Origin: Deltaproteobacteria bacterium
GTDB lineage: Bacteria; UBA10199; DSSB01
Length of the DNA stretch: 20,632 nt
Assembly: GCA_021414045.1 (NCBI GenBank)
Contig: JAIOPF010000094.1
Location: 3,048-23,679 of the forward strand
Reading direction: 5' to 3'
Shown: in pieces, positions 7,573 through 15,674 of the stretch
Numbering within the stretch: position 1 is the first letter of the stretch
Layout: each line of letters begins with the position of its first letter
Made by a program: the position numbers and the translations under genes
Notes under the pieces: model-generated
Seen by the model: only the letters and a program-made list of their open reading frames with translations
Databases searched by the model: none
What the model was told of the DNA's origin: nothing

Positions 7573-8775
7573 ATGGAAAAGATCCTGACTAAAAATTTCG
7601 GGCTGAAAGATTCGCACCTCCTCTCGGTCTACGAATCCACCGGCGGCTATGGCACCTTGAAGAAGCTCTTCGCCATGCAGGCCAAGGACGTGATCGAAGA
7701 GGTGAAGAAGTCCGGCCTGCGCGGACGCGGCGGCGCGGGTTTCCCGACGGGCATGAAGTGGAGCTTCGTCCCCCAGGACAATCCCAAGCCGAAATACCTT
7801 TGCGTCAACGCCGACGAGAGCGAGCCGGGGACTTTCAAGGATCGCTACATTCTCGAGCTGGACCCGCACCGCTTGATCGAAGGCATCGTCATTTGCTGCT
7901 ACGCGATACGCTCGCACGCGGCCTATATCTACATCCGCGGTGAGTTCGTCTTTCCCTACCACCGCCTGGAAGCGGCGGTGAAAGAAGCCTATGCGAAAGG
8001 CTATCTCGGGAAAAACATCCTGGGCAGCGGCTACGACCTCGAAGTGGTGGTCCATCGCGGCGCCGGCGCCTATATCTGCGGCGAAGAGACCGCCTTGATG
8101 GAATCCCTTGAGGGCAAGCGGGGCATGCCCCGGCTCAAGCCGCCTTTTCCCGCCGTCGTCGGATTGTTCGGTTGCCCCACGGTCATCAACAACGTCGAGA
8201 CCATCTCGGCATTGCCTTACATCCTCGAGAACGGGCCCGACGCTTACCGTAAGTACGGGACGGAAAAGAGCCCGGGCACGAAGCTTTTCTGCGTGAGCGG
8301 TCACGTGCAGCGCCCTGGTAACTATGAAGTGCCCCTGGGGTATCCGCTCAAAAAATTGATCTACGAAGACTGCGGCGGGATGCGCGATGGCAAGGCCCTC
8401 AAGGCCGTCATTCCTGGTGGGTCCTCGGTGCCCATTTTGACGGCCGCCGAGGCGGAAGAGGTGACCCTCGACTACGAGGGCTTGGCCGCGAAGGGTTCGA
8501 TGCTGGGTTCCGGCGGCGTCATCGTCATGGACGAGACCGTCGACATGGTGAAGTCCCTCACCAACTTGGCGCATTTTTACTCCCACGAATCCTGCGGGCA
8601 ATGCAGTCCCTGCCGCGAGGGCACGGGTTGGTCGCATAAAATCCTCAAGCGCATCCTGGCGGGGGAGGGAAGGCCCGGCGACATCGAGCAGCTCGAGAAG
8701 AACGCCGACCACATGATGGGCAAGACGATCTGCGTGCTCGCCGATGCGCTGGCGATGCCCTATATCGGAAAGTGA
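7573..8775 (+). CDS. nuoF: NADH-quinone oxidoreductase subunit F (NuoF), short C-terminus
   Basis: This is the 51-kDa-type subunit that binds NADH and FMN and holds 4Fe-4S cluster N3. The FMN loop [15 protein letters not shown] lies at 49-63 and the nucleotide-site motif [19 protein letters not shown] at 163-181. The N3 ligands are Cys341, Cys344 and Cys347 in [11 protein letters not shown], with Cys387 in KTICVLAD. The protein has 400 residues and stops 13 residues after the last ligand ([10 protein letters not shown]). From memory, the E. coli protein has about 445 residues and continues with a helix around KYFREEFEAGI. I could not find that helix in another frame downstream. All cofactor-binding residues remain, so activity is plausible. 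nuoG starts 30 bp later. Confidence 0.96.
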   Translation: MEKILTKNFGLKDSHLLSVYESTGGYGTLKKLFAMQAKDVIEEVKKSGLRGRGGAGFPTGMKWSFVPQDNPKPKYLCVNADESEPGTFKDRYILELDPHRLIEGIVICCYAIRSHAAYIYIRGEFVFPYHRLEAAVKEAYAKGYLGKNILGSGYDLEVVVHRGAGAYICGEETALMESLEGKRGMPRLKPPFPAVVGLFGCPTVINNVETISALPYILENGPDAYRKYGTEKSPGTKLFCVSGHVQRPGNYEVPLGYPLKKLIYEDCGGMRDGKALKAVIPGGSSVPILTAAEAEEVTLDYEGLAAKGSMLGSGGVIVMDETVDMVKSLTNLAHFYSHESCGQCSPCREGTGWSHKILKRILAGEGRPGDIEQLEKNADHMMGKTICVLADALAMPYIGK

Positions 8776-8805
8776 CGCCGCAACGAGAGGCCGATCAAGA
8801 GAATT

Positions 8806-10305
8806 ATGCCAACGTTAACGATCGACGGAAAACAAGTGACGGTGAAGGACGGGACCAGCGTCTTCGAGGCCGCGCGCCAGAACGCCGTGGAGATCCCGCA
8901 TTTTTGCTATCATCCCAAGCTCAGCATCGCGGGCAATTGCCGCATGTGCTTGGTTGACATCGAGAAGATGCCCAAGCCGGCCATCTCGTGCAACACCGTC
9001 GCCACCGAGGGCATGGTCGTCCATACCCAGACCGAGAAGGTCCAAGAGCTGCAGAAGAACGTCCTCGAGTTCATCCTGATCAATCACCCCATCGACTGCC
9101 CCGTTTGCGACCAGGCCGGGGAATGCAAGCTGCAAAAATATTACATGGACCACACCCTCACGGACTCGGGCTTCCGCGAGACCAAGGTGCACAAGCCGAA
9201 GAAAGTGGATCTGGGGCCCTTGGTCATGCTCGACGACGAGCGCTGCATTCTCTGCTCGCGCTGCGTCCGCTTCACCGACGAGATCACCAAGACCGGCGAG
9301 CTTTGCATCGTGAACCGCGGCGACCGCTCGACCCTGACGACCTTTCCCGGCAAACAGCTCGACAACAAGTATTCGCTCAACACCGTCGACATCTGTCCGG
9401 TTGGCGCCTTGACCAGCAAGCCGTTCCGTTTTCAGTGCCGCGTGTGGTTCTTGAAGAGTACGCCCTCCATCTGCACCGGGTGTTCGACGGGCTGCAATAT
9501 CAACATCAATCACAATGATGGCAAGGTGCACCGCTATCTGCCTCGGGAGAACGAGGCCGTGAACCAGTGCTGGAGCTGCGACGAAGGCCGGCTCTCCTAC
9601 GATTTCATCAACGAGGGACGACTGGATAGGCCGACGATACATCAGGACGAGAAGACGGTTTCCGCTTCGGCTGAAGACGCGGTTGCCGAAGTCGTCGGGG
9701 CCCTGCGGCGATTGGCTCCGGAAGACGTGGTTTTCGTGGGCTCGGCTTACGAGTCGAACGAGAATAACGCCGCCTTGAAGAAGTTGGCCCGAGAACTCGG
9801 AATCGAGACGGTCCATTACAGCGCCCACGAGACCGAAGACCCTTATTTCGACGATTTCCTCATCAAGGCCGATAAAAATCCCAATCGAGCCGGTGTCGAA
9901 AAATTGGGATTTCAACGATTCTCGGGCGGCACTCAGACCAAGCTGGTTGTGGCTCTAGAAGGCTTGGGTAAATCCGACTTGGAACGCTTGAAGAGCGACG
10001 AGCCCGTGCTCTTCGTCCTGTTGGCGAGCAATCAGAGCGACTCCGCCGAATATGCCGACGTGCTATTGCCGACCGCGACCTTCGCGGAGCAGGCGGGGAG
10101 TTTCACGAATTTCCAGAAGCGCGTGCAAAAATTCGACAAGGCCTTCGAGCCGGAGGGGTCCGTCAAGCCCGCCTGGCGGTGGCTGGCGGAAATCGCCAAG
10201 GGCCTTGGTAAGGACTGGAAAGGGATCTCGGAAGAGACCTTATTGGAAGAGTCTTTCGGATTGAAGCGCGAAGACTTAGGCGAAACCGGAAAAATTTTGG
10301 AATAG
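8806..10305 (+). CDS. nuoG: NADH-quinone oxidoreductase subunit G (NuoG), short form
   Basis: This is the 75-kDa-type iron-sulfur subunit that wires NADH oxidation to the connecting module. Ligand sets in order: 2Fe-2S N1b at Cys34, Cys45, Cys48, Cys62; N4 at His94, Cys98, Cys101, Cys107; N5 at Cys147, Cys150, Cys153, Cys197; and the extra cluster N7 at Cys223, Cys226, Cys230, Cys258, spaced as in E. coli. The remaining 240 residues are a much-reduced molybdopterin-oxidoreductase-like domain, with ADKNPNRAGVEKLGF and SAEYADVLLPTATFAEQAGSFTN. At 499 residues it is far shorter than the E. coli form (about 900), although N7 is kept. It reads without interruption and is probably a natural short type. 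Confidence 0.96.
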   Translation: MPTLTIDGKQVTVKDGTSVFEAARQNAVEIPHFCYHPKLSIAGNCRMCLVDIEKMPKPAISCNTVATEGMVVHTQTEKVQELQKNVLEFILINHPIDCPVCDQAGECKLQKYYMDHTLTDSGFRETKVHKPKKVDLGPLVMLDDERCILCSRCVRFTDEITKTGELCIVNRGDRSTLTTFPGKQLDNKYSLNTVDICPVGALTSKPFRFQCRVWFLKSTPSICTGCSTGCNININHNDGKVHRYLPRENEAVNQCWSCDEGRLSYDFINEGRLDRPTIHQDEKTVSASAEDAVAEVVGALRRLAPEDVVFVGSAYESNENNAALKKLARELGIETVHYSAHETEDPYFDDFLIKADKNPNRAGVEKLGFQRFSGGTQTKLVVALEGLGKSDLERLKSDEPVLFVLLASNQSDSAEYADVLLPTATFAEQAGSFTNFQKRVQKFDKAFEPEGSVKPAWRWLAEIAKGLGKDWKGISEETLLEESFGLKREDLGETGKILE

Positions 10306-10317
10306 TTTTTCGAATCA

Positions 10318-11565
10318 ATGCTGATCATCGTTCTCAAAATCATCATTCCCTTCCTGGTCATCATGCAGCTTCTGCCGCTGCTGATCTGGTTGGAACGCAA
10401 GGGAGCCGCTTATATCCAGGATAGACGCGGTCCTAACCGCGCGGCTATCTTGGGCGTTCGCTTGGGCGGGGTGGTCCACAGCTTGGCCGACGTCGTGAAG
10501 CTGATTTTCAAGGAAGATATTTTCCCGACCAACGCGAACAAGTTCATCTACACCATCGCGCCTTTTATCGCGATGGCCGTGGCTTGCGTTACCTTCGCGG
10601 TCATTCCCTGGGCCTCGCCGCTGGAGTGGAAAGGAAGCGCCTTCTCCTTGCAGGCGGTAGATCTCAACGTCGGGATTCTTTACATCTTCGCCATCGGATC
10701 GATGGGAGTCTACGGGATCATGTTGGCCGGCTGGGGCAGCAACAATAAGTATTCGCTCCTGGGCGGTTTGCGCGCTTCCGCGCAGATGATCAGTTACGAG
10801 CTGACCTTAAGCTTGTCCGTCGTCGGCGTCTTGATCTTCGCGGGAAGCCTCGAGTTGAACACCATCGTCCAGAACCAAGGTTCCAACCTGCTTTCTTGGA
10901 ACGTCATCCGCCAGCCCCTGGGTTGCCTGCTCTTCGTCGTCTCGGCCTTCGCCGAGACGAACCGACTGCCTTTCGACCTGCCCGAGGCCGAGGCGGAGCT
11001 GGTCGCCGGTTACCATGTCGAGTACAGCTCGCTGAAGTTCGCGCTCTTCTTCATGGCGGAATACGCCAATATGATCGTCGCTTCGGCCTTAATCGCGACG
11101 CTATTTTTCGGGGGATGGCAGGTTCCCTTCGTCTCCACCGAGACCTTGCGAACCTACGCCCAACCCATCGCTTATTACTCGGTTCTCGGACTTGGGCTTT
11201 TTTCGGTAGCGGCGGGATGGTTCTTGGTGCGCCGCAAGCACAAGGTGGTTTATCACGATGCGCGGGATTACGAGACCAAGGTCTTGGGATTTCCGGCCCT
11301 TTTGGTCGGCTTGGCGCTGATCGCCGGCCAGATCCTTTATGGGCCGCTGCCCTTGGGCGAAACGGGCTCGCAGGTTGCCGCGGCGGCGTTCCAATTCGGC
11401 GCCTTCTTGGCGAAGATCCTGTTTTTTTGCTGGGTCTTCATCTGGGTGCGCTGGACCCTGCCGCGTTTTCGTTACGACCAATTGATGAAGCTGGGGTGGC
11501 GGGTGATGCTTCCCCTGGCCTTGTTGAACGTCGTGGTGACGGCTGGAATTTACCTTTGGTTTTAG
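10318..11565 (+). CDS. nuoH: NADH-quinone oxidoreductase subunit H (NuoH), with internal two-helix extension
   Basis: This membrane subunit links the quinone site to the proton-pumping arm. Motifs include LIWLERKGAAYIQDRRGPN (21-40) and the quinone-site loop ETNRLPFDLPEAEAELVAGY (213-232), followed by HVEYSS. It has 415 residues; E. coli NuoH has about 325. The extra 80 or so residues sit between FFGGWQVPF (263-271) and the last part, FFCWVFIWVRWTLPRFRYDQ (369-388). They contain two added hydrophobic stretches (about 285-304 and 322-341) with a charged connection, RRKHKVVYHDARDYETK. Two helices keep the topology intact, so this looks like a genuine lineage-specific extension. nuoJ follows after 7 bp, where nuoI would normally stand. 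Confidence 0.96.
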   Translation: MLIIVLKIIIPFLVIMQLLPLLIWLERKGAAYIQDRRGPNRAAILGVRLGGVVHSLADVVKLIFKEDIFPTNANKFIYTIAPFIAMAVACVTFAVIPWASPLEWKGSAFSLQAVDLNVGILYIFAIGSMGVYGIMLAGWGSNNKYSLLGGLRASAQMISYELTLSLSVVGVLIFAGSLELNTIVQNQGSNLLSWNVIRQPLGCLLFVVSAFAETNRLPFDLPEAEAELVAGYHVEYSSLKFALFFMAEYANMIVASALIATLFFGGWQVPFVSTETLRTYAQPIAYYSVLGLGLFSVAAGWFLVRRKHKVVYHDARDYETKVLGFPALLVGLALIAGQILYGPLPLGETGSQVAAAAFQFGAFLAKILFFCWVFIWVRWTLPRFRYDQLMKLGWRVMLPLALLNVVVTAGIYLWF

Positions 11566-11572
11566 GGACGAG

Positions 11573-12082
11573 ATGAACGGATTTTTGATCTTATTCTATT
11601 TTTTGGCGGCGCTGGCGGTGATCTCCGCGACCGGCGTGATCAGCCTGCGCCATCCGGTGCATTGCGCGCTGTCCTTGGTCGTCACCTTGATCGCCCTCGC
11701 GGGCCTCTACGTCACCCTGCAGGCGGATTTCTTGGGCATCGTCCAGGTCCTGACCTATGCGGGCGCCATTTTGGTGCTTTTCATCTTCATCATCATGCTA
11801 CTCAACCTTCAAGACGACGAATTGAAGGAGCGCGGCTATGGAGCCGCCGCGAAAGCCTTGCTGGCCGCGGTCAGCCTGGGTCTCTTTCTGTCCTTGGGTT
11901 ATTTGGTGACGCGTCCCCATTTTCCGATTTCGGCACTGCCCGAGGATTTCGGGTCCATCCATTCCTTGGGCAAGGCCCTGTTCACCTCTTATGTCATTCC
12001 CTTCGAATTGGCGGGAATCCTCCTGACCGTCGCCTTGATCGGCGCCGTCTTGTTGGCGAAGCGGAGGTTGGAACTGAAATGA
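11573..12082 (+). CDS. nuoJ: NADH-quinone oxidoreductase subunit J (NuoJ)
   Basis: This 169-residue membrane subunit has five predicted helices and lies between NuoH and the antiporter-like subunits. The diagnostic stretch [20 protein letters not shown] (58-77) corresponds to the helix that changes conformation (pi-bulge) during turnover in structural studies. The start is supported by AGGGA at 11564-11568, although only 4 nt separate it from the ATG. The stop codon overlaps the nuoK start (ATGA at 12079-12082). Confidence 0.97.
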   Translation: MNGFLILFYFLAALAVISATGVISLRHPVHCALSLVVTLIALAGLYVTLQADFLGIVQVLTYAGAILVLFIFIIMLLNLQDDELKERGYGAAAKALLAAVSLGLFLSLGYLVTRPHFPISALPEDFGSIHSLGKALFTSYVIPFELAGILLTVALIGAVLLAKRRLELK

Positions 12083-12396
12083 TCACGCTGAACCACTACC
12101 TGGTCTTGTCCGCCGCCCTCTTCGTGATGGGCTTCGCCGGCGTCGTCTTGCGCCGCAACGCCCTGGTCATTTTCATGTCCATCGAGCTGATGCTCAACGC
12201 GGTCAACCTGTCCTTCGTCGCCTTCTCGCGGCAGTTCGGAAATCTCGACGGGCAGTTGGCGAGTTTTTTCGTGATCGTGCTCGCGGCCGCCGAAGCGGCC
12301 ATCGGTTTGGCGATCATCGTGCTGGTGTTCCGACGCCGCGCCACCGTTCAAACCACGGCCTTGAATACCTTGAGGGATGCGACGAATGCGTCTTAG
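12079..12396 (+). CDS. nuoK: NADH-quinone oxidoreductase subunit K (NuoK)
   Basis: This 105-residue, three-helix membrane subunit is related to the MrpC-type antiporter subunits. The two buried glutamates required for proton transfer are present at Glu36 ([12 protein letters not shown]) and Glu72 ([11 protein letters not shown]), the same positions as in E. coli NuoK. The ATG at 12079 overlaps the nuoJ stop; the frame upstream runs inside nuoJ and is not NuoK-like. Its 3' end overlaps the start of nuoL by 11 or 20 bp, depending on the nuoL start. Confidence 0.97.
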   Translation: MITLNHYLVLSAALFVMGFAGVVLRRNALVIFMSIELMLNAVNLSFVAFSRQFGNLDGQLASFFVIVLAAAEAAIGLAIIVLVFRRRATVQTTALNTLRDATNAS

Positions 12397-13471
12397 CCTG
12401 ATCATCCTCTTTCCGCTCTTGGGCGCCCTCATCAACGGGGCTTTGGCCCTGAACGCCTCGGTGCGCCGCCGTCCCGCTTCCGAGGCCCTGGTCAGCCTGA
12501 TCGGCGTGCTGATGCCCGCCGCCGCCTTCGTCGTGGCCTTGTGCTTGGGATTGCCTTTCTTGAAGGGAGCCACCGAGACTTTGGTGCAACCGCTTTTCTC
12601 CTGGATCGCGGTCGGCAATTTCCAAGTCGACGCCAGTCTGTCCATGGATCGATTGACGGTCATCATGTCCCTGATCGTCACCGGCGTCGGGACGATGATC
12701 CATTTGTATTCGACGGGCTATATGAAGGGCGATGCGGCATATGCCCGATATTTCGCCTACCTTAATCTCTTTTTGTCGGCCATGCTGATATTGGTCTTGG
12801 CCAATGACCTGCTGTTGCTCTTCGTCGGTTGGGAAGGCGTGGGGCTCTGTTCTTATCTCTTGATCGGTTTTTGGTTCGAGGATCCCGCCAAAGCCTACGC
12901 CGGGAAAAAGGCCTTCGTGGTCAATCGCATCGGGGACTTCGGCTTTTTGATCGGCATCTTCATGATCCTCGCGACCATCGTGCCGCAATTGCCCCATCCC
13001 TTGCCCATCCTGAATTTCATGGTCTTGAAGACTTATTGCGACCATGGTCACCGCGGGCATCTACATGATCGCGCGGCTACATTTCCTCTTCGACATGTCG
13101 CCCGAAACCCTCAGGATCGTCGCGACGGTGGGTGCCTGTACGGCGCTTTTCGCGGCCTTGATCGGCTTGGTCCAGAACGACATCAAGAAGGTCTTGGCGT
13201 ATTCGACCGTCTCGCAATTGGGTTATATGTTTTTGGGCGTCGGCGTCGGCGCCTACAGCGCGGGCGTCTTTCACGTCATGACCCACGCCTTCTTCAAGGC
13301 CTGCCTCTTCTTGGGTTCCGGTTCGGTGATCCATGCCTTGAGCGGCGAGCAGGATATTCAAAAGATGGGCGGGCTGCGCAAGGCCATGCCCATCACCTTC
13401 GCAACCTTCCTCGTCGCAACCCTGGCGATTGCCGGGATTCCGCCGCTGGCCGGCTTTTTCTCCAAGGATGA
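12386..13471 (+). pseudogene. nuoL: nuoL of the second locus, 5' part (broken by deletion and frameshift)
   Basis: The frame encodes the N-terminal third of NuoL up to about position 13034. It includes LSMDRLTVIMSLIVTGVGTM, LLLLFVGWEGVGLCSYLLIG with the key Glu, and AFVVNRIGDFGFLIGIF. After VPQLPHPLPILNFMVLKT the reading becomes non-homologous (YCDHGHRGHLHDRAATF onward) and runs to a stop at 13471. The rest of NuoL resumes in another frame at about 13035. The block normally found between, GKSAQ-x-PL-x-x-WLPDAM-EGPTPVSALIH with the essential mid-membrane Lys, is absent: by family pattern, about 45-60 codons. I prefer the ATG at 12386 because GAGGG (12372-12376) lies 9 nt upstream; the ATG at 12377 is too close to it. 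Confidence 0.88.
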
Positions 13472-14168
13472 AATCCTCTGGCAGGCCTATTCGCGAGGCC
13501 ACACCACGCTGTGGATCATGGGCATGATCACGGCGGGATTGACCAGTTTCTATATGTTCCGGCTCTTCACTTTGACTTTCTTGGGGAAGGAGAGGCTCAC
13601 CGAACACGCCAAGCATCATTTGCACGAGTCGCCTTTCAACATGACGTCGGTTTTGATCGTCTTGGCCCTGCTTTCCGCGGGGGCGGGATTCTTGGGCGTC
13701 CCCCATGCCTTGGGCGGGCATAATTGGTTCCAGGGTTGGTTGGGCATTGGGGAAGAGGTGGCGCACGAAGGCGCCGAGGGTCTCGAACGGAATCTCGCCT
13801 TTCTCTCCGCGGGATGGGCGGCTTTCATGGCTATCGCCGCGACGGTGATCTACCTCAAGTTCCCGGGCTTGCCCCTGGCGGTCTCCCAGAAATCCGGCGC
13901 GCTCTACCGTCTGCTGCGCGAGAAATTTTATGTCGACGAAATTTACAATTTCTTGATCGTTCGCCCGATCCGGTCCTTCAGCGAGCACTTCCTCGCGACG
14001 GAAGTGGATCAGGGCCTGATCGACGGTATTTTGGTCAACGGCTCCGCCCGGCTCGTGGCCTGGTTCGGCGGCCTGGTCAGCGTGCTGCAGGGCGGCTTGG
14101 CCAACAATTACGTCTTTTATTTCCTGCTCGGCATCGGCGGTTTCGTCTTCTTCATGGTGGTTCGTTAA
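13044..14168 (+). pseudogene. nuoL: nuoL of the second locus, 3' part (shifted frame)
   Basis: This is the rest of NuoL, 374 codons from MVTAGIYMIARLHFLFD to the stop at 14168. It is free of further stops and well conserved: VQNDIKKVLAYSTVSQLGYM, HAFFKACLFLGSGSVIHAL, IPPLAGFFSKDEILW with the late conserved Lys, a moderately His-containing loop, then KFYVDEIYNFLIVRP and the final anchor. The ATG at 13044 is the internal Met of the family's ATMVTAG motif, not a real start, and has no good Shine-Dalgarno. The good conservation on both sides says the break is very recent or an assembly or sequencing error. nuoM starts on the very next base. Confidence 0.88.
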
Positions 14169-15674
14169 ATGACGGCTTGGATAGGCTCGCACATCTTGAC
14201 TCTGCTCATCGCGGTTCCCCTGCTCGGCGGCATCGGCGTCCTGCTCTTGCCAAAGGAAAGCACCGGCGCGATCCGCGCCTGGGCGCTCGCGGTGAGCCTC
14301 GCGACCTTCCTACTGTCTTTGCACCTGCCTTATCATTATGCTTCGGTTGACGGTTATCAGTTCGTCGAACTCTATCCTTGGCTGCCGGACCTAGGCATCC
14401 AATACCACGTTGGCATCGACGGCTTTTCGCTTTGGCTGGTGCTGCTCACGACCTTGCTGGTGCCCCTGACGGTGCTTTTCTCGATGGGTTCCGTCACCGA
14501 GAAGCAGAAGAAGTACTATTTTTTCCTCCTCACCCTCGAGGCGGGAATGATCGGCGCCTTCTGTGCCCTCGACGTGTTCCTGTTCTACCTTTTTTGGGAA
14601 GGCATGCTGGTTCCGATGTATTTTCTCATCGGTATTTTTGGCGGGCAAAGGCGCATCTATGCCGCGGTGAAATTCTTTCTCTTCACCATGGTTGGCTCGG
14701 TCTTGATGCTGCTTGCGATGGTCTATCTTTACTACCAAGCCCGCGGTAGTTTCGAACTGGAACGATGGCTTCAGTTGAGCCTCGATCCCAAGACGCAGCT
14801 GATCCTCTTCGCGGCCTTCGCGCTTTCCTTCGCGATCAAGGTGCCGATGTTCCCCCTGCACACCTGGTTGCCCGACGCCCACGTCGAAGCCCCGACGGCT
14901 GGCAGCGTGATCCTGGCGGGCGTCTTGCTGAAGATGGGGACTTACGGCTTCATCCGCTTCGCGATGCCGCTTTTCCCCGATGGAATGCAGGCGCTCCGAC
15001 CCCTCTTGGTCATGCTGGCGGTGATCGGCATCGTCTACGGTGCTCTGGTCGCCATGGTACAGAAAGACATTAAAAAGTTGGTCGCCTATTCCTCGGTCTC
15101 GCATTTGGGTTTCGTCATGCTGGGCCTGATGGCGCTGACCCCGCAAGCTGTCACCGGCGCGGTCTACCAGATGCTTAGCCACGGAATTTCTACCGGAGCC
15201 CTCTTCTTGTTGGTGGGCATGGTCTACGACCGGACGCACACCCGCAAGATCGCCGACTACGGCGGCATTGCCAAGTTGGTCCCCATCTTCACGGTGATCT
15301 TCTTGATCGTGACCTTTTCTTCGATCGCGCTACCGGGGACGAACGGCTTCGTGGGCGAGTTCCTGATACTCTCCGGCAGCTTCAGCGCGTTACCTTTGGC
15401 CGCGGCGATCTCGACCCTTTCGGTGATCTTCGCCGCGGTTTATATGTTGTGGATGGTCGAGCGGGTCTTCTTCGGTCCGGTGAAGAACCATCACATGGAA
15501 GGCTTGAAAGACCTGGGCAAGCGCGAGGTGCTTTGCCTCGTCCCTCTCTTGATCCTCATCGTCTGGATGGGCGTGAAGCCGAATTATTTCCTGGAAAAGA
15601 TCGAACCGGCGACCCAGGCCCTCTTGCAGAGGGTGGAAACGTCGGTCCAGGTCGGAGGGAATCTGCCGAAATGA
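14169..15674 (+). CDS. nuoM: NADH-quinone oxidoreductase subunit M (NuoM), second locus
   Basis: This 501-residue antiporter-like proton-pumping subunit appears complete. Key parts are LFWEGMLVPMYFLIG with Glu144, FAIKVPMFPLHTWLPDAHVE with Lys224, VLLKMGTYG with Lys255, and QKDIKKLVAYSSVSHLG. The ATG directly abuts the nuoL stop codon and the TGA overlaps the nuoN start (ATGA at 15671-15674), so translation is probably coupled along nuoL-M-N. It resembles the NuoM at 871-2391 over its whole length but differs at many positions. Confidence 0.97.
   Translation: MTAWIGSHILTLLIAVPLLGGIGVLLLPKESTGAIRAWALAVSLATFLLSLHLPYHYASVDGYQFVELYPWLPDLGIQYHVGIDGFSLWLVLLTTLLVPLTVLFSMGSVTEKQKKYYFFLLTLEAGMIGAFCALDVFLFYLFWEGMLVPMYFLIGIFGGQRRIYAAVKFFLFTMVGSVLMLLAMVYLYYQARGSFELERWLQLSLDPKTQLILFAAFALSFAIKVPMFPLHTWLPDAHVEAPTAGSVILAGVLLKMGTYGFIRFAMPLFPDGMQALRPLLVMLAVIGIVYGALVAMVQKDIKKLVAYSSVSHLGFVMLGLMALTPQAVTGAVYQMLSHGISTGALFLLVGMVYDRTHTRKIADYGGIAKLVPIFTVIFLIVTFSSIALPGTNGFVGEFLILSGSFSALPLAAAISTLSVIFAAVYMLWMVERVFFGPVKNHHMEGLKDLGKREVLCLVPLLILIVWMGVKPNYFLEKIEPATQALLQRVETSVQVGGNLPK

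Noticed and set aside
13472..14168. Programmed frameshift in nuoL
   Set aside because: A ribosomal frameshift cannot restore the missing conserved block, and no slippery run is seen at the junction (about 13020-13045). A deletion explains it better.
13077..14192. Long open frame on the minus strand opposite nuoL (371 codons), and similar ones opposite nuoD (5824-6822) and nuoF (7570-8712)
   Set aside because: They lie wholly antisense to conserved genes and read as low-complexity charged sequence rich in His, Asp, Gln and Arg. This is the usual mirror of membrane or GC-rich genes.
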